Shown here piece after piece: positions 23,287 to 34,966 of a stretch of DNA of 64,000 nt; the first letter of the stretch is position 1, and every line of letters starts with the position of its first letter. This stretch comes from Tenrec ecaudatus (taxonomy: Eukaryota > Chordata > Mammalia > Afrosoricida > Tenrecidae), in NCBI RefSeq assembly GCF_050624435.1, contig NC_134535.1, positions 128,826,731 to 128,890,730 on the forward strand. The letters run 5' to 3'. The notes below the pieces were generated by a model that did no database searches, was not told the DNA's origin, and worked only from the letters and a program-made list of their open reading frames with translations. A program made the position numbers and the translations under genes.

Positions 23287-24139
23287 ATTGGGATTGGAGG
23301 AAGCCTTATTAACTCTCTGTGACAGGTAGATGCCACAGCTTTGCTTGCTAAATGAGGGACTAGAAGCACTTGCTGATGAAGATCAAGAATTGTAGCCCTC
23401 AGTATGTATTACAAATCAGTGTAAAGAAAACAAGAGTCCTCACAGTGGGATCAATAGGTAACAACAGAATAAACTGAGAAAAGGTTGAAGTGGTCAAGGA
23501 TTTTGTCTTGTTTGGATGCACAGTCAGGTCTCATGGAAAAGCAGTCAAGAAATCAAAGGACACATTGCACTCAGCAAATCTATTGCACAAGACCTCTTTA
23601 AAAGATTGAAAAACAGGCTGTTTGAGGACTAAGGTGTGCCTGATGCAAGCTATGATACTTTCTTTCCTTCTGCTATGGTATTTTCCACTGTGTCACGTGC
23701 TACCGAAAGTTGGACATTGAATAAGGAAGACTGAAAAAGAATTGTTGCATTTGAACGACGGTGCTGGTGAATAATATGGACAGGACCATGGACTGTCTGA
23801 AGAACAAACAAATCCGTCTAGGAAGAAGTAGAGCCAGCATGCTCCTTAGGGGCAAGGATGGGGAGACAGGTTGTCAGGAGAGACCAGTTCCTGGAGAAGG
23901 GTGTGCTTGGCGAAGTTGGAAGGACAAGCAAGGACAGATCATGGACAAGATGGACGAACACAGTGGCTGCAACAATAGCTCAAACAGAAGAACAATTGTG
24001 AAGATGGTGCAGGGCTGGCAGGGCTTCCTTCCGCTCTACATGAGGGTTGCCACGAGTCGGAACCTATTGGACCGCACCTACAACAGCAAGAAAGGAGTAA
24101 CCTTGATCGTGAGGGAAAAAGCCAGGATCGATGCCTAGA

Positions 24140-24510
24140 GGAATTGTTTCCCCTTCACAATAATGCACCCACTCGTTCCTCAAAGGCAATAAGGTTTCTT
24201 TGGGAAACCTCACCCCATCCACCTTGCAGCCCTGATTGTGCCCCTTCACACTTCTTTTTAGTCCCAAGACTCAAAGGACATTGAAAGGAGCATACTCGGT
24301 GCTCCCCAAGAATGCCAAAGACAATGTTTGGACGCAGTGTAAATCCAACAATTCTTTGGGAGACAAGTTTGAGAAACGGAAATGCCACTTTCAAAACTGT
24401 GCAGGCCTAGGTGGACGATAGGTCAGGAAGCAATTGGCTCACAGTGTGATGTTTTGGATTAATAAAAGTGTCATGACTTTGCTGAAATATTTCTCAACTC
24501 ACTAGGGTCT
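24140..24510 (+). mobile_element. Degenerate mariner/Tc1-like transposase fragment
   Basis: Conceptual translation near 24150-24270 gives NAPTRSS...PHPPCSPDCAPSHFFLVPRLK, the layout of the second catalytic aspartate region and PHPPYSPDLAP..FLFP.LK block of Tc1/mariner transposases. Downstream frames are broken. No terminal inverted repeats were found; only a C-terminal piece remains. It lies right after the RTE 3' end. Confidence 0.5.
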
Positions 24511-26070
24511 GGTATCAAGCAACACTTGGTAATAGAACACTAATTAGCAACAGGGTGAAGCGCCACCCCCAAACCCTCTATGCTGTCGATCTGTACAAAA
24601 TAAAAATTCTAATGGGGATAGCCATTGCTGTGCCCCCCCACCCTTTCCCTTTCCCATTGTCCCTTCATCTAACCCCTTGGGAAGGAAGTTGTGGAAATGA
24701 CCTTGCTTTCCTGTTGGAAGGAAGCAGCCCAAGAGGTGCAAAGCAAAACACACATAGAAAACACATGCGCATGTGTTTGGGTGTGGGCGGAGGGCTGTCT
24801 TGATTCACTGAGAGGGACATTCAGGCCGTGAGGGCAGAGCAGAAGAAGGGAGCGGTGGCTTAGAGGAGAGGAAGGAGAGATTATGTTCCCGTTGACCCAG
24901 ATCCTGAGCAAGACCTCAGGGGGACAGCTATGATTTCCGGTTTAGAGGGATTAACAGGAGAGGCCATCCGCAAATCAAAGCTTCCATCTGGAGCTCAGCC
25001 TTTTGTCTCCCTCCCTCCATGAATTTATATAATCCAGGAATACATTCATTAGTGGGCTCAGTGCATTTCCAGAGGCCAAACATAGGAAAGAAACCAGCGT
25101 AGATGTCCAGGCTTGTTAGTCTCAAGGGAAGATTAGCCTGGAGAGTGATGGGTCCTCCCCTCCCCCATTCCCTTCCGAAGAAATGGGGTGGAGGCCACAT
25201 CTGACCTGCTCTAGAGGCACCAAGGAGAAAGAACACCCAACTCCACATCTCCCCAAGGATGACTCCTCTGAGGCAGGGTCAGACCTGCCTCCGCCCTTCA
25301 GCTTCTTCCTTCTAGCATGACATTAACCATCCCTCCCAGGACGCTCTACTTGTTGGCTGAGTTCAATACGTCATCGCAATGCCACACAGGACCTATGGAC
25401 AACACTCACAATTATTGGGTTTATCGGAGAAGATAACAGGCTACAAAATGTTACCTGTTCTTTCGTCTGCAGCATTTCTTTCAGCCTCGCTAGAAGAGAT
25501 GTTTCTCCTTGGTCTTCAGTTTCTCAGGCCCGTGGTCCTCAGCATCCCCATGATGCCTCAGCCTCTGGCTCCTTCGGAGGGCCAGGTGGCCTAATGGTCC
25601 TAGTGCTTCGGCCTCTGCTGCCTCCACCACTTCAGACAGGCTGTGCTCTGCTGGTGGCTCTTCTTTCTCTGTAAGCTGGAGTTTCCTGTTTCTGAGATGG
25701 TTCACTTTTATACCCAATGCAATGACAAGACTGACCAATCCCTGAGCTAGAGTCCTCTACACCTTATTTACATGATCCCAACTCATCATTCTACACCTTA
25801 TTTGCATGATCCCACCCCATGATTTGGTCAAGACTATGAGGAGAATAGGCACTGAGTGACCTAAGACCTAAGGTTTCAAACCTAGTTTGGGTGGGTTGTT
25901 TTCGGTTTTTTTTGGAGGGGGCGGGAATCCAAGCCTCACACATAGTCTACAATGTCAGTTCACAATAACTTTCAGACACAGGCTTCCTCCAAGCGAAAGA
26001 GGGATACTGTAGACTGAGCTCCTCCCGCGAGGTGCCAAAGGATACCATGTTTTCTCCCGGCCTTCTCACC
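24511..26070. other. Non-coding, mostly unique
   Basis: No gene seen. At 25755-25815 a unit of about 30 bp (CTACACCTTATTTACATGAT) occurs twice in tandem with a few differences. Confidence 0.5.
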
Positions 26071-26251
26071 GCCACTGCTTCTACTCCGATTCATAGTGAC
26101 TCGATAGGACAGGGCAGACTTGCCCTTGGAGGCTTTGGAGACTGGAACTCTTCCCAGAAGTAAAAAGCCTCATCTTTCTCTCTTGGAGCGGCTGGTGGCT
26201 TCGAACTGGTGAACATGCAGTGAGTGGCCCAACCCATAACCATTCTGGCAC
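26071..26251 (-). repeat. AfroSINE copy
   Basis: Plus strand GATTCATAGTGACTCGATAG, AGCCTCATCTTTCTCTC and GAGCGGCTGGTGGC in complement order. Confidence 0.75.
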
Positions 26252-26288
26252 CAGAGCTGCTGCTGCTTTTCCTAGAGCTGTTCAACTA

Positions 26289-26487
26289 AGGAGCCCTGGT
26301 GGCACATGGTTAAGCACCCGTCTGCTAATGGAGAGGACGGCAGTTCAAGCCCACCAATGGGTTCCTTGGGAGAAAGACCAGGCAATCTGCTCCCATGAAG
26401 ATTACAGCTTAGAAGCCCCTGTGGGGCAGTTCTATGCCGACAGAATGAGTGGACACTATATGTCAGAACTGACTTGCCAGAACTTCA
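26289..26487 (+). repeat. AfroSINE copy with intact 5' end
   Basis: Starts GGAGCCCTGGTGGCACATGG, has GGCAGTTCAAGCCCACC and ends in a TCAGAACTGACTTGCC tail. Together with 26071-26251 it forms a head-to-head SINE pair. Confidence 0.8.
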
Positions 26488-26639
26488 CAAGAACAACAAA
26501 AAGATCTGTCTCTCCCGACCCCCGAGGCCCCCCATGCATGGATGAAGTACTCAAGAATAGAAGGCCTGGTCTCTCATGAATCACTGCCACCGCTCATGAA
26601 GCCAGGGACGACAGCGTGACTTCTCACACACAGCCATCA

Positions 26640-26960
26640 TTTCTCTCTCTGGTAAAGACAGTAATCTGGGGAAGGGGGCAATTATCTCTGTAGAATTACC
26701 GACCTTGCAAGCGTGACATTATCGACGGTTGGAAATTACACGGTATTCACTTGCTGCTATTTTAATATCTTTCCTCTATCCCACTCCCCGCTCCCCAGCC
26801 CAAGGCTGAAACCCCACCCTCTCAGCCTCTTCTGTTCTTTTGATTAATCGTGGGAAATAATGTCCTTATTTTTAGCAGGCTGGTGCTGCTCCCGGGAATA
26901 TGATATTGAGGATCGCAGCAATAATGATGCTCACACGGACGCAGCCCCCTGTCCCCCACC
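26640..26960. promoter_or_regulatory. Possible conserved non-coding element
   Basis: Repeat-free, AT-rich block with clustered sites: a homeodomain-type TGATTAAT (26841-26848) directly abuts a perfect RBPJ-type CGTGGGAA (26849-26856), with further TAAT/ATTA motifs around. Conservation cannot be tested here. Confidence 0.3.
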
Positions 26961-27304
26961 CCTGCCCCTCAGAGTTTCCATCAAGGAGGCCCCAGGGCTT
27001 TTGTCCTGCTGACAAAGAGATGGCTGGCAAGGGCGGGCACCCACGTGGCTGACCCTGTCAATTGCTTGGCTACTCTCCACTCCCTAGTATTATTCTACTA
27101 GACTTGGAGGAAATGGAAAACCAATTACCAAGCAGCAAGGGCTGTTTCTCTGGAGCCTAAGAACCAAAGGGAATGGCAAGGAGTGGAGGAGTTGAGTGAG
27201 CTTGTGAGTGAGCGAGTGAGTGAGTGAGTTTATCCTGGGAGGAGGGTGGCTGCTAACACTCTCTCCAGGTCCTGTAATTCAGAGGGGATTGCTGCCCACT
27301 GTGC

Positions 27305-27468
27305 CCTGGAGGCATTCCAACTCAGAGCCAGCCATAGGACAGAGAAGAACTGCCCCCTAGGGGTCCCTAGCCTACAGGAGGACATAGACAGGCTCACCTT
27401 CTTCCCCGGCCAGCAGACTCCCACTCCCACCCCCAAAGTGACCAGTGGGTTCAAACTGCGCTGAGCAT
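27305..27468 (-). repeat. Diverged AfroSINE copy
   Basis: GCCAGCCATAGGACAGAG with GAAGAACTGCCCCCTAGG, then AGTGGGTTCAAACTGCGC, matching the SINE in reverse. Confidence 0.5.
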
Positions 27469-27469
27469 G

Positions 27470-28139
27470 TAAAGAATGAGCCGCCACAGCAGGCTTCCCA
27501 GCAGGAGATTGGAAGCAAACATCAAGCCCCTGGCCACTGAGTCCATGCAATGAAAAGGCAGAAAATGGAGATCTGAGTCCCACGCTTCTGGACTCTAAGT
27601 AGCTTATCGCCTTCCCATGTGAGGGAGTCTTTTAGCCACTAACTCCGGGGAAGGCTATGGGGCTTGGTTGAGAGGCGGGGCAGCGGCTGGGAAAGCTCTG
27701 CAGTGAGACAGGCTGGCCCAGGGCTGAGCCAGTGGACGCAGACAACAGTAACTGAGAGGATGGAGCGGACCACCCGCAGCTCCAACTCCATTCAGTTGCA
27801 CGTAGGGCGGGGTTGATGGCCCCTCACCGCATGGACCACACAGCCTTTGGCCAGCGCACAGTGACCCTGGAGGACAGAGAGGAGAAGAGCTGCTCCTTAG
27901 GATTTCCCGGGACTCCTTCTCTTTCTCCTGCCCAGTGGCCTAACCGCTTAACTTGCTGCATCACTGCTGAGCCTGCATCAAGTGCGCCACCGCAGTGGGA
28001 AGCCTGTTTGTTGTTGTCGTTCTAATTCTGTACCATGGGAAATATACAATTAGCTCATTGTTTGTTTGTAATGGGGCACATAGAAAGCAGCACACGGCAT
28101 GATAAACTGGGGTCTATTGTGTAAGCACCATAATGATCA
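27470..28139. other. Non-coding, weak SINE traces
   Basis: About 27795-27985 may be a very old minus-strand AfroSINE; otherwise nothing recognised. 28391-29450 is likewise non-coding. Confidence 0.4.
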
Positions 28140-28390
28140 TTTCTTCTTTTTTAAAAATCATTTTATTGGGGGCTCCTATAACTCTTATCACAATCCATCT
28201 ATCCATCCATTGTGTCAAGCATCATTCTCAAAACATTTTCTTTCTACTTGAGCCTTGCTGTCAGCTCCTTGTTTTCCCCCTCCCTCCCCTATCCACCCTC
28301 TCATGAACCGTTGATAATTTATAACTTATCACTATTTTTTCATGAATGAACATTTCTTGAGGCTGATTTTAAACTATCCATTTTCTATAC
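28140..28390 (-). mobile_element. L1 3' end
   Basis: Begins at a T-rich run with ATCATTTTATTGGGGGCTCC (complement of an AATAAAATGATT poly-A end). It continues like 49395-50030 (TTGAGCC..GTCAGCTCC, ACCCTCTCATGAACC). Confidence 0.6.
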
Positions 28391-29458
28391 ACCGGCTCAT
28401 GGAAGGCTTAAAATCAGAGCTGAGAGGGAGACGTCAAGATCAATCCTAGCTTACAGCTACAGAAACTGAACCTTAAGGTGGTGAAGCAAATGACCAAAGG
28501 TGTTTTAAGTCGTGAATGGTAGAGTGCCCTTGATAACTGCTGGTTACCCTTCAGTCGCTGGAGTGCCCCCCACCCCCCACCCCGCAGAACTGTCAAGCAG
28601 AGGAATTTATCCACTGGGTTCTACCGTCTTCTTCCAGCCCTCTGGACCCTCTTCCTGACCTTCATTCTTTCAGCTAGCACTTACACCCTGAGCTGAAAGA
28701 ATACAGCTACTAGAGCGAGCTTCAAAATCAAAACCATAGCTTCGTCGGCATTGAGTCCCTGAAATTAAGAAGCAGAAGATCAAAGTTTGAGTCCCACTCC
28801 TCAGCTCTGGCATTAGCAATGTGTCACCTTTATTGAGCCCTCTGATGTGCCAAGTCCCTAGTAAGGCCTGTTATGGAAAGAGAGGCAAATGGTGACATGA
28901 ATGTAGCCCCAAGGAATCCCCAGACCCTCTTGTTTGTTGGCACAGGAGTCTCTCAAATGGTAGGGTGCCCACCATCTTGCCCAAATCAAGTAACCCCCAA
29001 AGGCAGAGCCATTAGGCCTGGTGTTCAGTGACTCTCCATGCTGGGCGCAGCCTGATGGCTTCATGGAACAAGACAGCCCCGCCTGCGCAGCACATCCTGT
29101 GAGATCTGGGCAGCTTGGCTGAGGCCAGAGGAAGTGAGAGCGAGAAGTGGACTCCTGAGAGCAAAGTTCAGACTTTATGTCGCTCAACATTGGCCACCAA
29201 GGTATTTGGGGTCACCGCAGCAGATACTTGCTTTTCAGCTGCATGAAGAAAGAAACCTTCTTGGAGGTCATTGCTCTTACGAACGTGAGGGTGGTAAAGG
29301 AGAGCCTATTTTTTGAGACCGAATGGATCATTGCTGGGATCTACAGCCGGGCCAGGCCTGCTTTCAACTCTGCTCTATTCTAGACCTTTCTTCGGAGGAA
29401 CTCCAAGCTCCTGCCCCCACCAACCTCTCAGGAATCACAGGAAATAGTTACGCTGCAG

Positions 29459-29522
29459 AAGGGGAGGAGAAGGAGGAAGAGGAAGAGGAGGAGGAAGAGG
29501 AGGAAGTGGAAGAGGAGATCTC
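29459..29522. repeat. GGA-rich polypurine tract
   Basis: GAGGAGGAAGAGG-type purine run; yields a spurious poly-glutamate frame. Confidence 0.8.
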
Positions 29523-29539
29523 TGAGGGAAGAGAGCTTT

Positions 29540-29775
29540 CTGGCTGATACTGAGTGTGAAATCCATCCCAGCAGAACTTGTTGACGGGGGACCTTGTGCA
29601 AGTCATTCAACTTCCCTGTGCCTGAGTTTTCTATAAAATGAGAATCGTGATGATGGTACTTAACCTCGTAGGGGCCGGGTGGCTATAAAGATTAAATGAG
29701 TTCATATTGATAAATGACCGCGACCAAGGCCTGGCACCTTGCAGGCACCCTATGTGTTTATGAATAAATGACATC
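29540..29775 (+). repeat. MIR, long copy
   Basis: GACCTTGTGCAAGTCATTCA, TTTTCTATAAAATGAGAATC, ATTAAATGAGTTCATATTG, GGCCTGGCACCTTGCAGG: nearly the whole MIR consensus. Confidence 0.75.
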
Positions 29776-29934
29776 CTAAAGATGCCCAGCATTCCCAGGA
29801 AGGTGTATGTAGTTCCAGGAAGAGGGCCCAGAACATTCCTGTTTGGTCAGACTATAATTAGAGCCAACCAAGGATACCGGAATTGCCTGTGAGTTAGGGA
29901 GCTGCGATGGCTCAGTTGCGAAGCAGAGTGGGAC

Positions 29935-30075
29935 GAATCCGCCTTATTGAGATTCTGTAGCTGGAGGTTGAAATTCCACCCCACCACTCACTCTCCGTGT
30001 TACCTTGAGCCGCTCCCAATGTCACTGTTCTCATTTGTGAAACAGTGATGGTTGCTGACTTGCAAGACGGCCCAG
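29935..30075 (+). repeat. MIR remnant
   Basis: TGTTACCTTGAGCCGCTCCC and TTCTCATTTGTGAAACAG. Confidence 0.5.
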
Positions 30076-31085
30076 GAGCCATGGAGAATGCCTGGAATCC
30101 AGCAAGCCGTCCGTCAGAGCTGGCTGCTGTTGTCATCATGGCCGTCACCGTCATTCCGTCCTGATGATCGTCGCTACCAGCCGTCCAACAGGAAGACAGA
30201 TCAGGAAGCCATAGCATCCTTTAAGTGAGTCATCCTAAGTAGGAGTAAACGTTTTAGGGTGGGGAGGGGGGCAAGCCAACATTAGAGTGGGGGAGGGGGC
30301 AAATATGAATGTCAAAAATGTACTCCACATAGTAATGCAATCTGATATTTTGGAAAATGAAGAATCACACCATACTTTTCGTAACATAGATCAGAGAATG
30401 TAAGATTCAACACATTTCCGTGTGGTCAGGGCCGGCGATGGAAAAGGCTCTCCAGGAGAGTTGCCAGATTGGGTGGGGGGGGGTGGGGGGTGGGTTGTGG
30501 GGGCCGGCAAAATGTTTCTCAAGAAAGCATCCTGTCTCTCTCTGGCTGGTACCTGCAAGACCGAACTCTTCTAATAAGTGGGGGCTGGATTTTTGAAAGC
30601 CTCACAGTGATCTCGGGTGTGCAAAATATTAACTTCTGAACATGTTAATATCGAGGTTCCCTTCTCCCACATCCAGGTAAACCAGTCAACATTGGCAATG
30701 GGTGTTTCATGCTGACAACACAGTCACATTCAGAATCATTCCCCCATCCACTTTCCTTCTCTCTGGTGCGGATGTTAAGTGGGGGTGGGGGGCAGTGCTT
30801 CAACAAGTGGCGTCCACTCTAGACCTGGGCATGTCTTGGTCTTGACTCCTGCACCAGAGTAAACAACATGCCCCCTCTGATACTTGGGCATGCCTCCTCC
30901 ACCGTGGGAATCCACTGAGATACAGCTACATCCTCATTCGGCCTCTGAGAAGATGGTTGAGCTGATGTAGTTCTTCCCTTCTAGCTCTGAAAAGACTTCT
31001 ATTCTCATCAGCACTTTCTGGCACACTCTCTCCACATGTGGGTTGGGGATAAGACCCTTTTAGTCTCCCTCTTGAGACATAGCAT
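30076..31085. other. Non-coding, G-rich patches
   Basis: Only G-rich tracts (30255-30300, 30471-30504, 30780-30795). 31276-32113 also holds nothing I recognise. Confidence 0.45.
30471..30504. repeat. G-rich tract with quadruplex potential
   Basis: Four or more G runs of three or longer separated by one to two bases. Similar G-rich tracts are at 43458-43488 and 55730-55748 (nearly pure G). Confidence 0.7.
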
Positions 31086-31275
31086 AGGAGCCCTGGTGGT
31101 GGAAAGGTGACGCATTGGACCACAGGCCACATGGTTGGCAGTTCGATACCACCAGCAGCTCCATGGGAGAAAGACTGGGCTTTTCTACTCCCATAAACTT
31201 GCAGTCTCAGAATCCCACAGGGTCTCGTCATGAGCCAGCGTGGACTCGATGGTGGTGGGTTGGTTTGGGGTTCCT
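31086..31275 (+). repeat. AfroSINE copy, full length
   Basis: TAGGAGCCCTGGTGGTGG 5' end, GGCAGTTCGATACCACC, CATGGGAGAAAGACTGGG, GGACTCGATGGTGGTGGG tail. Confidence 0.8.
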
Positions 31276-32113
31276 TGGTAGGTTCCCAGACTCAGCAACA
31301 AAACCCAATACAAGTCATCCATTTACATTCGATTTTCAGATAAACCACGAATAATATTTCAGTGTAATCGTGCAATTGTGGAGACACGGATGCATTAACA
31401 ATTTTCATTATTCATCTGAAATCGTGAGACGTGTGTGTTTTATTCCGGCAACATACCGCTTGGACTAGTCTAAAGCCATAAGAAAGTCGGGGAGGTATCT
31501 CAGCTCCCTCCTCCACCCCATTGAGGAAGACTAACCACCATTCAACCTGACAGTTGCTGCACTGGGCGACCAAAGGGGATTTCTCCACCAGGCTTGTCAT
31601 CTCCCCGGATGTCCCACCCTCAGATAGCCAAATAAAATTGGAGTGGGGAAGGCATAAAGTCCCCAGACTCACATCTAACTCAGTTTCTCCTCTTATCTCT
31701 TTGTTTCATTGAGGACCAGGAGTGGAGTGGAGAAGAAGGAGAAAGAGAAGGCCTTGAGGATATATAGTCTCAAATTTTTACATGCAAATTGAGAGCTTCC
31801 CCTTAAAAAGGCAAGAATTTGAGACTTCCTTTCTCAGATTTCTCTGTTGATAATCTTAAAGCAATAAATGTCTTCTCATCTAAACACCCCCATGAGGGAA
31901 GGTAACCAGAATCTATGTCTTAAAAATGGCTGCCCAGGTTGCCCTCCTTTCCAGGTAGCGAACAGGGACATGGGTGAAGTTTAGACCTCCTTCCACTGGA
32001 GGTCACTCTGTTCATCCAGGAGGCCCTCACTCCTCCTTAATGGCCAACTCTACTAACTCCCTCTTCTCAGGAAAGTTTGCCAATACCCCCTATAGATGAC
32101 TTGTGTATTTTGC

Positions 32114-32857
32114 TGTGGTGGTTACATAATCTGGTGTCAACTTGAGAATATTAAGAGTGAAGGGATGGAGTTTAGCCTGTTAATCAGGTCACAGCTTGAT
32201 GACCTCATTTGGAAGCTCTTCGGAGATAATAGCTCACTGGTGGGATACACACACTCTCTGCTTCATATTCCTGTTAACAAGTCACATGATGCTACGCTGA
32301 TGGAACCAGAGCCCTGGAGCTGGAGAAGCCACGTGGAGACCCATGCCAGTGTTGAGATGCTTCCACCGCCACCACTGGATCGCAAGACTTTTCACCCACC
32401 GCCCTGTGATCTTCCTGCATTTGGTATCATTGCACGTGTTGCACGAGTCCAAAGATAAGGTGACCAGCTTTTAACATTGGTAAAGTGGGACACCAGCAGG
32501 ACACCATTGATAAAACTCATATCCTGGCAAAATAGCCAAATGGCAGCCAAAAACCATATACCCTAGCTTGTCGTGCATTCTTTCCAAAACTCAGGACTTT
32601 TTCAAAACGCCGCGGGACATGGGAAAAGTATTAAAAATCGGAACTATCCCACCAAAAGCAGGACGTCTGGTCACCTTATCAAAGAGGAATTTATAGACTT
32701 GTATTGGATATATAGGCTACTATCAGACTTATGGACTTGATCTGGACTAGGCTGGGATGTTTTCTTAATATGCAATTACTCCTTGTTATAAAGGTGTTTC
32801 TTATACACATATGAGTGTCTGCGAATTTTGTTTTTCTACTCTACCCAGACTAGCACA
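32114..32857 (+). repeat. ERVL-type LTR (family A) carrying a MITE
   Basis: Starts TGTGGTGGTTACATAATC and ends CTACCCAGACTAGCACA. Without the 225-bp insert at 32455-32679 it is about 520 bp, like its relatives at 34967, 41490 and 43770. Confidence 0.65.
32455..32679. mobile_element. Non-autonomous DNA transposon (MITE) with terminal inverted repeats
   Basis: 225-bp insert whose ends are inverted (ATAAGGTGACCAG at the left, CTGGTCACCTTAT at the right). CAAAG directly abuts both ends, and comparison with sibling LTRs (GAGTCTGAAGAGGAATTTA) shows the pre-insertion site once. It has no coding capacity. The superfamily is unassigned. Confidence 0.6.
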
Positions 32858-34227
32858 CTTGCCTAGGGTGTTACTTAGTATGTGGAGTTGGTATACATGG
32901 TAGGGAGATTGTATTAGCCAGAGTTCAATCAGCAAAGCCAGAGCCCCAAGTGGCATAAGCAATAACAAATAAATTCCCGAGATCTGAAGCAATTATGGGA
33001 GCTGGTTCAGCAGTCTTTATGAGGCAATTGTCACTATAGTTGATGCTAGAGCTTAAAGTCCTCAGGGCCAGCATATAGAAAGGGAACATGGAGATAAAGT
33101 GGAGGTGGGGGGCAAAGACAAACTGGAACCCCACAAACCTGAGCTGGAAGCCACGAGGAACACAGCTCTCGCTGCCACACATCTTGACCATGTAGGTTTC
33201 CTGCAAGAAAAGGTAGCCCCCTTTGCCATGGAACTAAACACAGAGCTGGTCAGGAGTCAGAGAAGATGAAGAGGATCCAGAAGAAGGTGGAGCAGTTACA
33301 AACCCACCTTTGGCCCACACCAAGGACATGAGCCAGCAGTTGAACAATACTTCCCGTGACTCACAAAAGCTCCTTCCACTGCCTTCTGAGTGTCACAAAA
33401 TAATACGGCTCCAACTTCACTTCTGCCTTCCAAATCTCCCATTTAAAAAAAATTATTTTGTTTCCCTCCCGGCCAGAAACATGGGGGTGGAAAAGGGAAT
33501 GCTGGGAACTGTAGTTTAGCCTAGCCACGTACACACATCACTACAGGGTCACAGGAATTGGAATAAACCCTTACAGTGAGCTCACATTCTCACACACCAC
33601 AAAGGTCACAAGTTTAAATTTACAAAGATATAACCATTCTTTTCAAGTAAATGTCCCTTCTGTTTGAGGCTGCACTTGATCTGTGCAATGGACTCCTGGG
33701 AGGGAGCCCCAGCACAACATTTACCTACAGTTGTATTACTCACACGTTTGGGTCTTTAACTAGGGTACAGCAGCACTTGCATTTTACAGAATGGCTAGGG
33801 CATGGATCCTTCCATTGGGAAGGCATGGTTTTAAGGTACAGTAACTTGTAAGGGGAAGAGGAAGTAGCAGAGGCAACTCAGCAATAGGACCCTGGGCTTC
33901 TATGCAGGAGACCAGGATTTGACTTGCAGTTGATGAACCTCATGCACAACCACCGCCTGTGTGTCAGTGGAAACTTGCACGTCGGTGTCCTGCTCACCAG
34001 GTCCCAGCGGAGCTTCCAGGAAGACGAACTTGGTCCAGGATGTATGGGGTACCCAGGAGTGGGGGACCAACTAGATGGCAGTTAACAAGTGGAGGAGGAA
34101 GTCATAAACACCATCTTTATCTTTGTGCCCGCTGCAGGAATTAGTCCTCTAGCTGCACCTGAGTTCTCATTCTTACTCTTGGAGAAGATGAAGCCTGACA
34201 GGTACCATTTGTCCCTCTCTTTGTAAA
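32858..34227. other. Non-coding, possible old LTR
   Basis: From about 32910, TGTATTAGCCAGAGTTCAAT resembles the start of an old mammalian LTR-like repeat, but I cannot assign it. The rest is unrecognised. Confidence 0.35.
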
Positions 34228-34729
34228 AGTGAGTGTGATAGGTAGGTTTATTGTACCAACCTGGCCAATGGGGACATGTGGGATTAATAAGGTTGCAGTT
34301 TGGTTGGAGGGTAAAGAGACAAATGGCTCAGCAAGCCCTGCCTGTTTCTCCCTTGCATTCTGGTAATCCGACCAGAGTGTGGCTGTCTTAGCTAGTGTTC
34401 TACCTTAACTTGTGAGCTATACTACCTGTGGGACAGCCAACCTGTGGATTGAGTACCTAGAGTTTGAGGTTCCTTTGAGCTTCGGGCTGTTGGATCCTGC
34501 CATCTTGCTGACTGTGGGTGACCTGCCCTGCTCTTTGCTGCCTGTGGCCAGACTGCCTGTATTGCCCTATGGAAAACTCAGCTGTCTGCTTCCTTGACCT
34601 TGGACCCAACAGCCCGCGTGAGTTGAAGGACTTCTAGTATATTAACTGTTCTACAGAAATGAGTTGAACTGAGCCCTCTGTACTGCTGTGTGGGCGAATT
34701 AGCTGTTATATTCCCTCGTGCTGTGTCTG

Positions 34730-34806
<77 letters not shown>

Positions 34807-34856
34807 GAAACTATAAGTGTACTGGTTTTGTTTCTCTAGAGAACCCTGTCTAACAC
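34228..34856 (+). repeat. ERVL-type LTR (family B) with internal (TCTA)n
   Basis: Starts GTGATAGGTAGGTTTATTG with CCAACCTGG and ends TTTCTCTAGAGAACCCTG...TAACACA. A tetranucleotide array (34728-34806) has grown in its 3' part. The AGACAAATGGCTCAG block is shared with 22776-23286. Confidence 0.55.
34728..34806. repeat. (TCTA)n microsatellite inside an LTR
   Basis: About 20 tetranucleotide units within the ERVL-type LTR at 34228-34856. Confidence 0.95.
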
Positions 34857-34966
34857 AGTGAGCTCCATTGTGTTTTATTTTCCCATGTCTTTCTCCCCAC
34901 CTCCCTTATCACCTGCTTCCTATCTTGATAGTAAACAAACAGGGAACTCATGGTAAGTACAGTCAC

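Larger units (their letters stand above)
20285..24095 (+). mobile_element. Decayed, nearly full-length RTE (BovB-type) LINE, interrupted twice
   Basis: An RTE-clade non-LTR retrotransposon in the clade that supplies the retroposition machinery for AfroSINEs. The leader is near 20285-20480; endonuclease-like translation is at about 21060-21360 (motif resembling GNWNAKIG, then a conserved basic/Asp block). Reverse-transcriptase-like translation is at about 22060-22760 (KASGMGEYQSKCF; DQGCILSPSSFNLY). The C-terminal part and 3' end are at about 23290-24095, ending in the shared AfroSINE-like tail (GCCACGAGTCGGAACC). Many stops and frameshifts show it is dead. Two insertions split it: an RPL29 retrocopy (20480-21020) and an ERVL LTR (22776-23286). 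Confidence 0.75.

Noticed and set aside
29323..29547. Poly-glutamate protein frame
   Set aside because: Translation of a purine microsatellite; no flanking coding signal.
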